Numbered from the stretch's first letter, positions 1 to 8,432 are shown. The stretch is DNA of 64,000 nt from Bacillus sp. 2B10 (GCA_003946805.1 RPSH01000010.1:1-64000), one strand, 5' to 3'. Notes: generated by a model from the letters alone, not told the origin. Numbers and translations: made by a program.

Positions 1-125
1 CTTCCGACGCCTCGTCAAAGACTACGAACGTTACGCCGAAACACTCGCAGGACTTCACATCGTCGCCTTCGCCTGCCTCATGATGAAACAGGCCGCTGCA
101 CTCGCTGATGGTTCATAACAGCCTC
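1..125 (+). mobile_element. Right end of an IS5-family insertion sequence
   Basis: The window opens inside the last 38 codons of a transposase (reading frame from base 2, stop TAA at 116-118). The tail contains a YERYAETLAG stretch and ends MMKQAAALADGS, typical of the C-terminus of IS5-family DDE transposases. Seven bases after the stop, ACAGCCTC (118-125) reads GAGGCTGT on the other strand, the kind of terminal inverted repeat seen in IS5/IS427-type elements. The next bases, TAG, would hold the short target duplication. The left part of the element is outside the window, so the family subgroup and integrity cannot be judged. Confidence 0.75.
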
Positions 126-127
126 TA

Positions 128-400
128 GTGAACCAAGCACGCATGGTCTTGGGCCATCCAGTGTTTGATCCTGTCATCAACAAGAATGTGCTGGTCGATC
201 ATGTCTACATCATCGCTGGTGGCGAGATCACCAAACAGGCCCGCCATTACATCGTCACCACGCTCGACCAAGAAGCTCGTCGCCACATCATCTTCATGGA
301 TCGCGACGACCTGTTGGAGCTATTCCCGACCAGCGGCACGCCCCTGCCTGCCGAGGCCAACCCCGGCCCGCCAGAGTGGGACGACGATGTGCCCTTCTGA
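128..400 (+). pseudogene. C-terminal remnant of a restriction-endonuclease-like protein cut by the IS
   Basis: This open frame of 90 codons begins immediately after the IS end. It is probably the 3' part of a larger gene whose 5' part lies beyond the element. The frame has VDHVYIIAGGEITKQA and IIFMDRDDLLELF motifs that I associate, from memory, with the C-terminal region of predicted restriction-endonuclease-fold proteins (Mrr_cat-like). That family assignment is weak. A GTG at 128 could serve as a start, but no convincing ribosome-binding site precedes it. The ATG of the next gene (387) overlaps the end, so the two were probably once co-translated. Confidence 0.45.
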
Positions 401-710
401 CCCGCCGGCTGATGATTGGCGACCGGCAGAGCGTGGCCCGAGCTTCGTCCTCAACGGCGTAGCATGCATCATCAGCCGGATCGATGATCGGCATGCGCTG
501 CTGGAAGCGGCCACCCCGGATTTCGGCTTCGCGGCGTTCTTCCCCGGATGGTATGGCGACTATTCGAGCACCCCGGTCCACATCGTGACGGTGGGAGAGC
601 ATCACGAGTGCATGGCATGGCTCCCTATTTGGCAGGCCGACAAGCGTCGCATCATTCCCCACCTGCACATCAGCACGACCGATAAGATGCTGTGCCGACT
701 GTCGGCCTGA
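387..710 (+). CDS. Hypothetical protein, 107 aa
   Basis: The ATG at 387 lies inside the last codons of the upstream remnant, an overlap that suggests translational coupling. The product is soluble, with no signal peptide or membrane segment, and is rich in aromatic residues and histidine (for example FFPGWYGDYS and EHHECMAW). I do not recognise a family. Its context after a disrupted possible nuclease gene suggests it belonged to a small accessory operon, now cut from its promoter by the IS unless the element provides one. Confidence 0.5.
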   Translation: MCPSDPPADDWRPAERGPSFVLNGVACIISRIDDRHALLEAATPDFGFAAFFPGWYGDYSSTPVHIVTVGEHHECMAWLPIWQADKRRIIPHLHISTTDKMLCRLSA

Positions 711-1052
711 CCGTCGTCGCATCCGCTCAGTGAGCGTCGCGCCGGGGATAACCTTGACCATACCACGCCTCGGTAGGGCAACCACGGGCAAGACGGTAAG
801 TGAGGCAGATATCCGTCTTGAGCGGGCAAGGTTTGGGGTTGCGGGACGCCCAACCGTCACGGTCTTAATGCCATGCGATACAATGGGAGGGCCTGACGAA
901 CCTTCCGCCCAGATGCATTCCAAAAGCCTCCGTGATCCTGACCTTCGAAGAGCCCTGATTTCCCGTCGATCCGCGATGTCGATTTTGCCCGTTCGAGAAC
1001 CAGTTGGATTTGGAACAGGGCTGGAGCGGCATCATGCCGTGCTGTCGTAACC
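711..1052. other. Gap with no recognised gene
   Basis: An open frame of 106 codons exists on the plus strand from 730, but its composition is arginine-rich without recognisable motifs, no ribosome-binding site precedes it, and frames on the other strand are equally long. I see no supported gene, RNA or clear repeat here. Confidence 0.4.
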
Positions 1053-1481
1053 ATGTGTGTTGGTCACGCAGAATATGAATATTGCGAAGGCGAGGGCTCT
1101 CTTGGTAATTATGGTTTATCAAATCTAAGGATAAACCATATGAATTCTTCTTACATTGGCGAGGCCGTTTCGATGCTGAACGGAGCGGACATTGGCCATT
1201 TTTATATTCACAATGAAGTTGACTACGAATACGTCGAAGGGAGATACTATATTCGACTTGTTGTTTTTGAAACCGATAAGGGCGAGCGCCAGCACACATT
1301 TGAAAAGTTTCGTCATTATCGCCGAGAGAATGGCGATGAGAGATTTGGATCAACAGCGATTATAGTTGCCAAGCATTTGCCTGAATGGGAGATAGATGAG
1401 GGTTGCGAGGCCGCCGAAACCTTCATGGAGAGAGATTATCCGCTTCTTCTGTCGGGTGAACTAAAATTCACGCCGGTATAA
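1053..1481 (+). CDS. Low-GC hypothetical protein, 142 aa
   Basis: This gene encodes an acidic protein rich in glutamate and tyrosine. The DNA is visibly AT-richer than nearly everything else in the window, with codons such as ATA, AAA and TTT that its neighbours avoid. There is no signal peptide or membrane helix. I do not recognise the family. The composition indicates recent transfer from a lower-GC donor. The start is the first ATG of the frame; an internal ATG near 1140 is an alternative. Confidence 0.6.
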   Translation: MCVGHAEYEYCEGEGSLGNYGLSNLRINHMNSSYIGEAVSMLNGADIGHFYIHNEVDYEYVEGRYYIRLVVFETDKGERQHTFEKFRHYRRENGDERFGSTAIIVAKHLPEWEIDEGCEAAETFMERDYPLLLSGELKFTPV

Positions 1482-1542
1482 CGTGTTGCGGCCTGTTCCG
1501 GCTCGTTCTTACCTTGCAAATGATGCGCCTCGCTGACCACTA

Positions 1543-1743
1543 CTACTTTTGCTCGGAAGCCTCGGCTTCACGACGCGCCAGCGCCTCTTCGAGCAAAACG
1601 CGGATAAAATCGCCCTGTCGCATCGGGCCACGCAACCTATCGATGCGCGCCTTTGTGCCCGCATGGGCACGTAAGTGGATCGCTTCATCAAAAAGGCGGG
1701 GTTTGGTCACGTAGCGACGAATAGCGGTATCGCTTTCTTCCAT
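1543..1743 (-). CDS. Small putative ribbon-helix-helix DNA-binding protein, 66 aa
   Basis: The product is small and basic. After an N-terminal RRYVTKPRLFDEAI segment it has a helical region ending in QGDFIRVLLEEALARREAE. The size and the strand-then-two-helices pattern fit a ribbon-helix-helix repressor or antitoxin, but there is no diagnostic motif. Support comes from context: it is divergent from the gene at 1841, and the space between holds four copies of a GATACCG-containing repeat, one of them inside its own first codons. That arrangement is typical of an autoregulated repressor. No toxin-like partner gene is visible next to it. Confidence 0.55.
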   Translation of the reverse strand: MEESDTAIRRYVTKPRLFDEAIHLRAHAGTKARIDRLRGPMRQGDFIRVLLEEALARREAEASEQK

Positions 1744-1812
1744 CTACCCCTCGCGATACCGCTCGTCATTGACCTTTAACCGATACCGCTTAAGATAAAC
1801 GGTATCGGTTAA
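1724..1812. promoter_or_regulatory. Cluster of GATACCG operator repeats in a divergent promoter
   Basis: Four related half-sites occur: GCGGTATCGC (1724-1733), GCGATACCGC (1753-1762), then a perfect 13-bp inverted repeat TTAACCGATACCG (1776-1788) and CGGTATCGGTTAA (1800-1812) around an 11-bp spacer that itself contains the palindrome CTTAAG. They lie between the divergent genes at 1743 and 1841. I infer a multi-site operator bound by the small regulator encoded at 1543-1743; iteron-like sites of a replication or partition system are an alternative. Confidence 0.65.
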
Positions 1813-1840
1813 GGATCAAGTTCAAAGGCGGCGGACAGCG

Positions 1841-2176
1841 ATGGATGAAAAGACACGCCGGTTTATCCGGGAGGCAGAACTTGAGCGGATACATGCTCGG
1901 GAGGGACGGACTCAACTCCGCGCGCAGCGGCAGATCGAAGCGGACGAAAAGCACGCAAAGCGCATTGCCTATGTAGCAAAATATGGTCGTGATGTAGCCG
2001 TCTCTCGGACACTTATGAAGTGGACGGGTCCATTCATTCTGCTCGCCATTTTGTCGTTTCCTGACCGTTGGAAGAATGAAGGCTTTGGTCAGGCTTTGCT
2101 GGGACTTGTCGTCCTGCCGCTGATGGGGTTTCTGATCGGTGCATACCGCGCATCTCGTCTGCCATACGTCGAATAA
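1841..2176 (+). CDS. Hypothetical membrane protein, 111 aa
   Basis: The N-terminal 55 residues form a charged, probably helical domain rich in arginine and glutamate. Two hydrophobic segments follow (about residues 62-72 and 84-102, including LLGLVVLPLMGFLIGAY), so the protein is probably anchored in the inner membrane with a cytoplasmic N-terminus. I do not recognise a family. It is driven from the repeat-rich divergent promoter shared with the small regulator, and the serine recombinase starts 52 bp downstream. Confidence 0.55.
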   Translation: MDEKTRRFIREAELERIHAREGRTQLRAQRQIEADEKHAKRIAYVAKYGRDVAVSRTLMKWTGPFILLAILSFPDRWKNEGFGQALLGLVVLPLMGFLIGAYRASRLPYVE

Positions 2177-2194
2177 GTGAACTAAAAGAACTAC

Positions 2195-2231
2195 TTGACG
2201 CATTCCAAAACTGTGAGACGCTCGTGGAATG
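2195..2231 (+). promoter_or_regulatory. Promoter-like TTGACG and inverted repeat over the recombinase start
   Basis: TTGACG at 2195-2200 resembles a -35 element. CATTCCA (2201-2207) and TGGAATG (2225-2231) form a 7-bp inverted repeat whose right arm includes the ATG of the recombinase. It could be an operator or recombinase binding site, or a structure that limits translation. Confidence 0.3.
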
Positions 2232-2819
2232 AACAAGCGCGTTGCCCTCTACACCCGCGTCTCGCAGGATACGCAGACCACCGAGAATCAGCGTCGAGAA
2301 CTCGTAGCCGTCGCTGAACGGCTTGGCTGGGAAATCGTCGCCGAGTTCACCGACCACGGTATCAGCGGTTCGAAGGGACGCGACAAGCGCCCCGGCTATG
2401 ATTCATTGATGAAGGCCGTGGCGCGGCGTGAAATCGACATGGTGGCAAGCTGGGCCGTGGACCGGCTCGGACGCTCCCTCCAGAACCTCGTCACCTTCCT
2501 CACCGAGATCAACGCCAAGGGCGTGGACCTCTATCTCCACCAGCAGGCACTCGACACCAGCACGCCCAGCGGACGCGCCATGTTCGGCATGCTGTCGGTG
2601 TTCGCCGACTTCGAGCGTGAGATGATCATCTCACGGATCAAGTCCGGGTTGGCGCGATCCACGAAACGGTCGGGCCGACCGTCCCTCGACGCGGAGAAGG
2701 TCGAGCGCATCAAGCGCTCCCTCACCAAGGGCGTCAGCATCAACGCCACGGCGAAGAAGCTCAAGGTCGGTGTAGGCACCGTCCATCGAGTGAAGCAGCA
2801 GATGGCGCTCGCGGCCTGA
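2229..2819 (+). CDS. Serine recombinase (resolvase/invertase family)
   Basis: The 196-residue product matches the size and order of small serine recombinases. An N-terminal catalytic domain opens with VALYTRVSQD, where Ser12 is the expected nucleophile and Arg10 the neighbouring active-site arginine. The DRLGRS motif at 78-83 supplies the two further catalytic arginines (R79, R82). A long helix follows around 117-145, then a C-terminal helix-turn-helix at about 165-190 for DNA binding. All key residues are present, so it is probably functional. Its natural substrate (res or inversion site) is not evident, apart from the inverted repeat at its start. It probably mobilised or resolved the accessory patch around it. 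Confidence 0.9.
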   Translation: MNKRVALYTRVSQDTQTTENQRRELVAVAERLGWEIVAEFTDHGISGSKGRDKRPGYDSLMKAVARREIDMVASWAVDRLGRSLQNLVTFLTEINAKGVDLYLHQQALDTSTPSGRAMFGMLSVFADFEREMIISRIKSGLARSTKRSGRPSLDAEKVERIKRSLTKGVSINATAKKLKVGVGTVHRVKQQMALAA

Positions 2820-3032
2820 CTACAGGGTTCGCAGCCACTCGATCGCCTCGTCAAAGTTCATCGTGCGCCCCGGCTGCGCGCCTGCCTGCTCGATCCGTGC
2901 AACGAAATCCGGGTCGAGCTCTTCACCCCGGCAGATCGGGCACGGCTCATCCGTCCCATCATCGTCGCACTGTTCCTCATGCTCAATCACGATCCCGGAG
3001 CCTCCGCACATGACCACGCCTGACCATATCAT
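2820..3032 (-). CDS. Hypothetical small cysteine-containing protein, about 70 aa
   Basis: The frame is convergent with the recombinase and ends directly after it. From the ATG at 3032 the product is acidic, with CDDDGTDEPCPIC in the middle (a possible but incomplete metal-binding knuckle) and a C-terminal helix ending EAIEWLRTL. The frame stays open further upstream, to 3212, but that extension is low-complexity and lacks a ribosome-binding site. No family recognised. Confidence 0.45.
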   Translation of the reverse strand: MIWSGVVMCGGSGIVIEHEEQCDDDGTDEPCPICRGEELDPDFVARIEQAGAQPGRTMNFDEAIEWLRTL

Positions 3033-3162
3033 AGCAGGCTCACCGGCATCGTCCTCGAATGCAGCCGCTGACGCGACACTCGACGTTCCACGGGATTCAG
3101 AACAACCCCACGCATCAGTCGATCTCAAACCCGGCACGCATCCTGTAAGCGGCACCACCCTG

Positions 3163-3321
3163 TTATGGCATATGAGCGAGCCGACCCGGACATGTTGGTC
3201 CTGCGAAGGCATCGACCATGATCAGTGCCCGTAACCGCCGACCGCCGAACAGGGCGTCCGAGAGGAAATCCATCGACCACAGCTCGTTCGTCGCCAAGTA
3301 CCGCAGGTTGCCGTTCGCCGT
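3163..3321 (-). pseudogene. IS3-family transposase (OrfB) relic
   Basis: Reading the minus strand from 3321, the frame gives a stretch with ELWSMDFLSDALF followed by GGRRLRALIMVDAF, the integrase-core region around the first catalytic aspartate of IS3-family OrfB transposases. The similarity stops a few residues later and the frame ends at 3163. Upstream and downstream parts of the transposase are missing, so this is a short dead fragment. Confidence 0.7.
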
Positions 3322-3390
3322 TGGCAGCACGGACGTTGCGTGAAGGCGGTTTCCACGAAGTGGCGCTATGTGATGCCGCCACGCGGCTGG

Positions 3391-3574
3391 AGCGGTTTCC
3401 GATCAGGTTGGATCACCGGCACGGCGGTGATTTCGGTTCGGGGCAAGGCGCGAGGAGGGAGCGATGCTGCAGCATCGTGACCGACGAACAACGCTGCCCC
3501 GGATCGAAAGCGCCCCGCTGCGAAGCAGGCGCCCGAAGGGCGATGACGGCGGTTCAACCTGGTCGGAAGCCGCT
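3391..3574. repeat. Palindromic intergenic repeat, family A, copy 1
   Basis: A 20-bp segment at 3391-3410 (AGCGGTTTCC then GATCAGGTTG) pairs with the one at 3555-3574 (CAACCTGGTC then GGAAGCCGCT) with three mismatches. The right arm with its preceding GCGATGACGG context recurs at about 25905-25985, so this is a dispersed element rather than a unique hairpin. Confidence 0.65.
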
Positions 3575-3622
3575 CTAGGTTGGGTGGCGCGCGCCTGAAC
3601 AGGCGCACGTCGGACCGTCGTT

Positions 3623-4297
3623 CTATCGCGCGGCGTAGCGGTCGGAAACCGCCTTCCAGTCGACCACCTGCCACCATGCGTCCAGATACTCGGCGCGGCG
3701 GTTGCGGTGCTTCAAATAATAGGCATGTTCCCACAGGTCGTTGCCGAGCAGCGGCGTGCCGCGCATTTCCGCGACATCCATCAGCGGGTTGTCCTGGTTC
3801 GGCGTCGAGGTGATCGCCAGCCTGCCGTCCGGCCCGACGATCAGCCACACCCAGCCCGAGCCGAACCGGCCCGTGCCGGCCGCCTTGAACGCGGCCTGCA
3901 TCTTATCCATCGATCCGAACGCCGCGTCGATCGCGCGGGCGGGCGCGGGCGATGGTTCACCGCCGGTGCCGGGACGGGCCATCGTTTTCCAGAAGAAGCC
4001 GTGGTTCCAATGCCCGCCCGCATTGTTGCGTACCGCTGCGGGAGCCGACCCGGCTTGCCCCAGCAACTGTTCCAGCGAGCGGCCGGCAAGCGCCGGATCG
4101 GCCGCCAGCGCCTTGTTCAGCGCATCGACATAGGCCTGATGGTGCTTGTCATGATGCAGGGTCAGCGTTTCGGCATCGATCACCGGTTCGAGCGCTTCCG
4201 CCGGATAGGGGAGCGGTGCCAGCGTGAACGGCGCGGCGCGGTTCTGCGCGATCGCCGGCGCGGCGAGGAGGGCGAGGCAGGCAAGCCAATGCTTCAT
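3623..4297 (-). CDS. Exported superoxide dismutase, Mn/Fe family (Mn-type signature)
   Basis: The protein dismutates superoxide to peroxide and oxygen. Residues 1-17 are a signal peptide (LACLALLAAPAIA then Q), so it works in the periplasm or outside. The four metal ligands align as H48 (in LTLHHDKHH), H99 (in HWNHGFFW), D187 and H191 (in DLWEHAYY). The NNAGGH and NQDNPLM motifs (Q168) are those of manganese rather than iron enzymes. It is 224 residues, normal once the leader is removed. It lies 14 bp after the ZnuD-like receptor and is the last gene of the leftward zinc cluster, so it may be made when zinc is scarce, perhaps replacing a Cu/Zn periplasmic enzyme; that role is inference. Confidence 0.92.
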   Translation of the reverse strand: MKHWLACLALLAAPAIAQNRAAPFTLAPLPYPAEALEPVIDAETLTLHHDKHHQAYVDALNKALAADPALAGRSLEQLLGQAGSAPAAVRNNAGGHWNHGFFWKTMARPGTGGEPSPAPARAIDAAFGSMDKMQAAFKAAGTGRFGSGWVWLIVGPDGRLAITSTPNQDNPLMDVAEMRGTPLLGNDLWEHAYYLKHRNRRAEYLDAWWQVVDWKAVSDRYAAR

Positions 4298-4311
4298 CGA
4301 TCGTCTCCGGT

Positions 4312-6348
4312 TCAGATGCGGATGCTCAACCCCAGCCGCACATCGCGACCGGCGAGCGGGGCATAGTCCTTGAGGAAGCTGGCATGGCGGCGTGCGACCA
4401 TGTCGAACAGATTGTTGGCGCTGAGCGTCAGGCGCAGGTCGCGGTCCGGCAGCGGCGTCCAGTCGGCGCTGAGGTTGACGAACGAGAAGGCAGGCGTCGT
4501 CGTCTCGAACCCGGTCACGCGCGTCTGCCGGGTGCTGTGTTCGACCTCGGCGCGCAGACCCGATCTGCGCCCCCGCCCCTCGATGCCGCCCAGCAGGCGC
4601 AGCGAAGGGATGCGCGGGGCGGGGCCGAAGCCATCGATCGTCGCCTGCACCGCATCGACCAGCCCGTCCGCCTTCACCGTCAGGCCGGGACGATCGACGA
4701 AGCGCGCCTCTCCCTCCACCTCGAACCCGCGATAGGTGGCATCGCCTTGCGCGAAGCGGAACACCGGCAGATCGGCAATCACCTGCCCGGTTTCGAATTC
4801 ATAGATATAGCCCGAAAAGCGCGTGCGATAGGCCGACGCATCGAGCCGCCAGCGAGCGCCGGACAGGCGCGCGACGAGTTCGATCCCGCGCGCGCGTTCG
4901 ATGCCGAAGGTCGGGTCGCCGATCTCATAGGACTGGGTGCCGATATGCGCGCCATCGGCCAGCAGTTCCTCGGCGGCGGGCGCGCGCGCGGTACTCGACA
5001 GGTTCAGACCCAGCTTCAGCCCCGGCGTCACCGTGGCGAACGCCCCGCCCGCGATCGACGTCGCCGTGAAACGGCGATCGAACCCGGCGGGTTGCGAGCG
5101 TATGCCAGTCCATTCGACGCGCCCGCCGCCTTCGAAGCGGACGGGGCCGATGGCGACCTCCTGCAGCGTGAACACGCCGTTCTGCTCGGTATCGTTCGGA
5201 GGCACGAACGCCTCGGCCCCCACCGCGCGGAAATCGCGGAAGAAGGTCTGCACGCCGCTGACCCCCTGCCATGACCCGTGCTGCCGCTGGCGCAGTTCGG
5301 CTCGCGCCTCGATCCCCTTGTTGGCGAACGTGGTGCCGGTGACGGGATCGCCTTCGAAATGCACATAATCGGCATAGCCCGCGCGTAGCGACAGGCGTTC
5401 GAAGAAGCCGGGCAGCGCAACCGACGCGCGCAGGTCGGCGCGCCATTGTTCCGCATTGATCCGTACCGCTTCCTGCTCCGCCCCCGGCGTCAGATCATAG
5501 CGGATCGGCAGGCCATAGTCGGTTTCGTACCGGGTGAGCGCCACGCCGATGTCGCCGCCGGTATCGAGGAAGGCAGCGCCGAAATTGGCGGTCCGGGTGC
5601 GGGCAGCGGTATTGGCGAGCCGCCCGGACAGGCTGGCGAGCCTGCGGATCGCGGGATCGCTGCTTGCGCGGGCTTCGGCGCGGAGGCGATCGGAGAGAAC
5701 CGGGCCGCCGACCGCCAGGTCGCCGGTGTCGGTCAGACTACCGCCGCCCGCCACTACGATCCGGTCGGAAAGGCGGACGCCGATATTGGCACCAGCGGCG
5801 CGTTCCTTGGCGGCCGACCCCAGTGATCCGCGTCCCTGGACCGCGACCGGCGCGTCGGGGACAGCGGTCGGGATGCGGCGGTCGAGCACGTTGACGACAC
5901 CGCCGATCGCCGACGATCCGAAGCGCAGGGACGAAGGGCCACGCAGCACCTCGATCCGTTCGGACAGCAGAGGATCGATCGCTACGGCATGGTCGGCGGA
6001 CGTGTTCGATACGTCGAATGCGCCGATTCCGTCCGTCAGCACCCGCACCCGCTCTCCTGCCAGTCCACGCAGGATCGGGCGCGAGGCATTGGGCCCGAAG
6101 CTGGTCGTCGACACGCCCGGCAGCCGCGCCAGCGCCTCGCCGATCTGCGGTCGCAGCGATCGATCGAGCGCCGCGCCGGCCAATACCGACACCGGGGACG
6201 CGGAATCGCGGGGATCGCGCTGAAACACGCCCGTGACGACGATCTCGTCCGGATCGCTGCCCTCGGCAAGCGGCGGATCTTCGGTGGCGAGCGCCGGAGC
6301 GGGCATGGCCGCCAGCGCCGCCCCGACCAGGAGCCGACGAAGCGTCAT
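4312..6348 (-). CDS. TonB-dependent outer-membrane receptor, ZnuD-like
   Basis: A signal peptide (to ALAT, about residue 22) is followed by a TonB-box-like DEIVVTG, a plug domain (about 45-160) and a C-terminal beta-barrel ending in the expected aromatic-flanked strand (LGLSIRI). The plug motifs ILRGLAGERVRVLTDG, DHAVAIDPLLSERIEVLRGP and AIGGVVNVLDRRIP match the ZnuD branch of receptors (zinc import in Neisseria and Acinetobacter) better than siderophore receptors. Its ATG overlaps the stop of the upstream M3 peptidase gene (ATGA), so the two are co-translated. With two COG0523 GTPases and a Zur-like box nearby, zinc or a zinc complex is the likely substrate. At 678 aa it is of usual length. 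Confidence 0.88.
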   Translation of the reverse strand: MTLRRLLVGAALAAMPAPALATEDPPLAEGSDPDEIVVTGVFQRDPRDSASPVSVLAGAALDRSLRPQIGEALARLPGVSTTSFGPNASRPILRGLAGERVRVLTDGIGAFDVSNTSADHAVAIDPLLSERIEVLRGPSSLRFGSSAIGGVVNVLDRRIPTAVPDAPVAVQGRGSLGSAAKERAAGANIGVRLSDRIVVAGGGSLTDTGDLAVGGPVLSDRLRAEARASSDPAIRRLASLSGRLANTAARTRTANFGAAFLDTGGDIGVALTRYETDYGLPIRYDLTPGAEQEAVRINAEQWRADLRASVALPGFFERLSLRAGYADYVHFEGDPVTGTTFANKGIEARAELRQRQHGSWQGVSGVQTFFRDFRAVGAEAFVPPNDTEQNGVFTLQEVAIGPVRFEGGGRVEWTGIRSQPAGFDRRFTATSIAGGAFATVTPGLKLGLNLSSTARAPAAEELLADGAHIGTQSYEIGDPTFGIERARGIELVARLSGARWRLDASAYRTRFSGYIYEFETGQVIADLPVFRFAQGDATYRGFEVEGEARFVDRPGLTVKADGLVDAVQATIDGFGPAPRIPSLRLLGGIEGRGRRSGLRAEVEHSTRQTRVTGFETTTPAFSFVNLSADWTPLPDRDLRLTLSANNLFDMVARRHASFLKDYAPLAGRDVRLGLSIRI

Positions 6349-8432
6349 GCGAGCCCTCGATTACGCAGCAACGCGGTGGCATCGGGCATCCGCCCCCGGA
6401 AAGCGACATAGCTCGCCGCCGGGTCGCGCGAATTGCCACGCGACAGCACCTCGTCGCGCAGCTTCTTCGCGAGGACCGGATCGAAGACGTCACCCGTTTC
6501 TTCGAACGCGGCAAAGCCGTCGGCATCGAGCACTTCAGCCCAGGTATAGGCGTAATAGCCCGCCGAATAACCGCCATCGAAGATATGGCTGAAGTGCGGC
6601 AGGCGGTGCCGCATCCCGACCGCGTGCGGCACGCCCAGATCGGCCAGCTGCGCCTTTTCCCAGCGCACCGCATCGAAATCCGCGGGCAAGGTGCCAAGCG
6701 AGTGCAGCCGCATGTCGAGGATCGCCGACGACAGTTGCTGCACGGTCAGACAGCCCTGGTTGAAGGTGCGTGCCTCCAGCAGCGATCGGAGCATCGGTTC
6801 GGGCATCGGCTGACCGGCGGCATTGCGGGCATGGGCGCGCAGGATCGTCGGATCGGAAACCCAATGCTCATGGACCTGCGACGGGAACTCGACGAAATCG
6901 CGGGTGACCGACGTGCCCGACAGGCTGGGATAGCGGACCTTGCTGAACAGGCCGTGCAGCCCATGGCCGAATTCGTGGAACAGCGTCTCGGCATCGTCCA
7001 GGCTGATGAGCGCGCGTTCGCCGGGTGCGGGCGGCGTGTAGTTGCAGTTGTTGACGACGATCGCCTGCTGGCCGAGCAGCGTGCTCTGGTCGCGCAGCGA
7101 GTTCATCCAGGCACCCGGACGCTTGGTCGGGCGGGCGAACCAGTCGGCATAGAACAGGCCGATCGGCGCGCCATTGCCTTCGCGCACCTCCCACACCTTC
7201 ACGCCATCAGCATAGACCGGCACGTCGCTGCGGGGCACGAATTCGATGCCGTACAACCGCCTGGTCGTGTCCATCAGCGCGGCGACCATGCCGTCCAAGG
7301 GGAAATATTGCTTCACCGCCGCCTCGTCGAGGCTGTAGCGCCGCTGGCGTTCCTTCTCGGCGTAAAAGCGCCAGTCCCACGGCTCGATCCGCGTCACGCC
7401 GTCTGCGCGGGCGAGCGCGAGCAGCGCCGCTTCCTCTTCCCGTGCGCGGGTCAGCGCCGGGCGATAGACACGCATCAGCAGGTCGGTCGCCGCCTCCGGC
7501 GTCTTTGCCATCGCGTCCTGCAGGACGAAGGCGGCGTGGCTCCGTACGCCCATCAGTTTCGCGCGTTCGATGCGGAGTTCCACCAGTCGGCGAATGATCG
7601 CGGCGGTATTGTTGTCGTTTGCATTGGCGCCGCGATCGTCGAACGCCGAGAACACCTTCTGCCGGGCGCCACGATCGGTGGCGACCGTCAGGAACGGTTC
7701 GACCGCCGAACGGGTGGCGGGAACCAGATAGCCGGTCTTGCCCGCTGCCTTTGCCGCGGTCGCCGCCGCCGACTTCTGATCGGCGGGGAGGCCGGCGACC
7801 TCGGCCTCGGTCAGCACCACGCCGCTCGCCTTCTGGTCGGCCAGCAGCTTCTGCCCGAACTGGACGCCGAGCGTCGCCAGTTCCTCGTTGATCGCGGCGA
7901 TGCGGGCGCGGGCAGCCGGCGGCAGCGCGGCACCCGCGCGGACGTATCGCTTGTGCGTTTCCTCCAGCAGCCGCTGCTGTTCGGCGTCGAGCCCCAGCGA
8001 GGCACGGTCTTCGTAGAGCCGGTCGACCCGCGCGAACATGACCGGATCGAGCGAGGTTTCGTTCGAGAACCGGGTCAGGTCGGGCACCACCGCTTCCTCG
8101 ATCGCCTGGATTTCCGGCGTCGCATCGGCGGACGAAACGTTGAAGAACGCCGACGACACCCGCGCCAGCCGCTGGCCCGAACGCTCCATCGCCTCGATCG
8201 TATTGGCGAAGGTCGGGGCGGAGCGCATGACGGCGATCGCGCGGAAATCGGCGCGCGCCGCCTTCAGGGCGGCATCGAAAGCCGGGCGGTAATGCGCGGG
8301 TCGGATCGACCGATAGGGCGGAATGCCGTTCGTCCAGTCGCCGAGCAGCGGATTGGCCGGTTCCGCCGCGCGCAGCGGCGTGTTGAGCAGGGGCAGCATG
8401 GCGGCGGACACTAGCAGGGTGCGACGGTGCAT
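6345..8432 (-). CDS. M3-family zinc metallopeptidase (peptidyl-dipeptidase Dcp-like), exported
   Basis: This oligopeptidase is expected to remove dipeptides from peptide C-termini. The zinc motif is HEFGH at residues 486-490, inside a longer ETLFHEFGHGLHGLFS block typical of M3 enzymes, with the third ligand region downstream. I chose the ATG at 8432 because it gives a signal peptide (RRTLLVSAAMLPLLN to RAAE); a longer frame upstream is not supported. The 695-residue length fits Dcp. The stop overlaps the receptor start by 4 bp. Dcp-like genes next to ZnuD-type receptors and COG0523 GTPases suggest a role in zinc scavenging from peptides or turnover of mismetallated proteins; this is inferred from context. 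Confidence 0.9.
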   Translation of the reverse strand: MHRRTLLVSAAMLPLLNTPLRAAEPANPLLGDWTNGIPPYRSIRPAHYRPAFDAALKAARADFRAIAVMRSAPTFANTIEAMERSGQRLARVSSAFFNVSSADATPEIQAIEEAVVPDLTRFSNETSLDPVMFARVDRLYEDRASLGLDAEQQRLLEETHKRYVRAGAALPPAARARIAAINEELATLGVQFGQKLLADQKASGVVLTEAEVAGLPADQKSAAATAAKAAGKTGYLVPATRSAVEPFLTVATDRGARQKVFSAFDDRGANANDNNTAAIIRRLVELRIERAKLMGVRSHAAFVLQDAMAKTPEAATDLLMRVYRPALTRAREEEAALLALARADGVTRIEPWDWRFYAEKERQRRYSLDEAAVKQYFPLDGMVAALMDTTRRLYGIEFVPRSDVPVYADGVKVWEVREGNGAPIGLFYADWFARPTKRPGAWMNSLRDQSTLLGQQAIVVNNCNYTPPAPGERALISLDDAETLFHEFGHGLHGLFSKVRYPSLSGTSVTRDFVEFPSQVHEHWVSDPTILRAHARNAAGQPMPEPMLRSLLEARTFNQGCLTVQQLSSAILDMRLHSLGTLPADFDAVRWEKAQLADLGVPHAVGMRHRLPHFSHIFDGGYSAGYYAYTWAEVLDADGFAAFEETGDVFDPVLAKKLRDEVLSRGNSRDPAASYVAFRGRMPDATALLRNRGLA

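Noticed and set aside
730..1050. 106-codon plus-strand frame
   Set aside because: No ribosome-binding site, no motif, and antisense frames of equal length; composition does not separate it from noise.
6585..8414. 609-codon plus-strand frame opposite the M3 peptidase gene
   Set aside because: It is antisense to a gene with an intact HEFGH zinc site and has only arginine/glutamine-rich low-complexity content.
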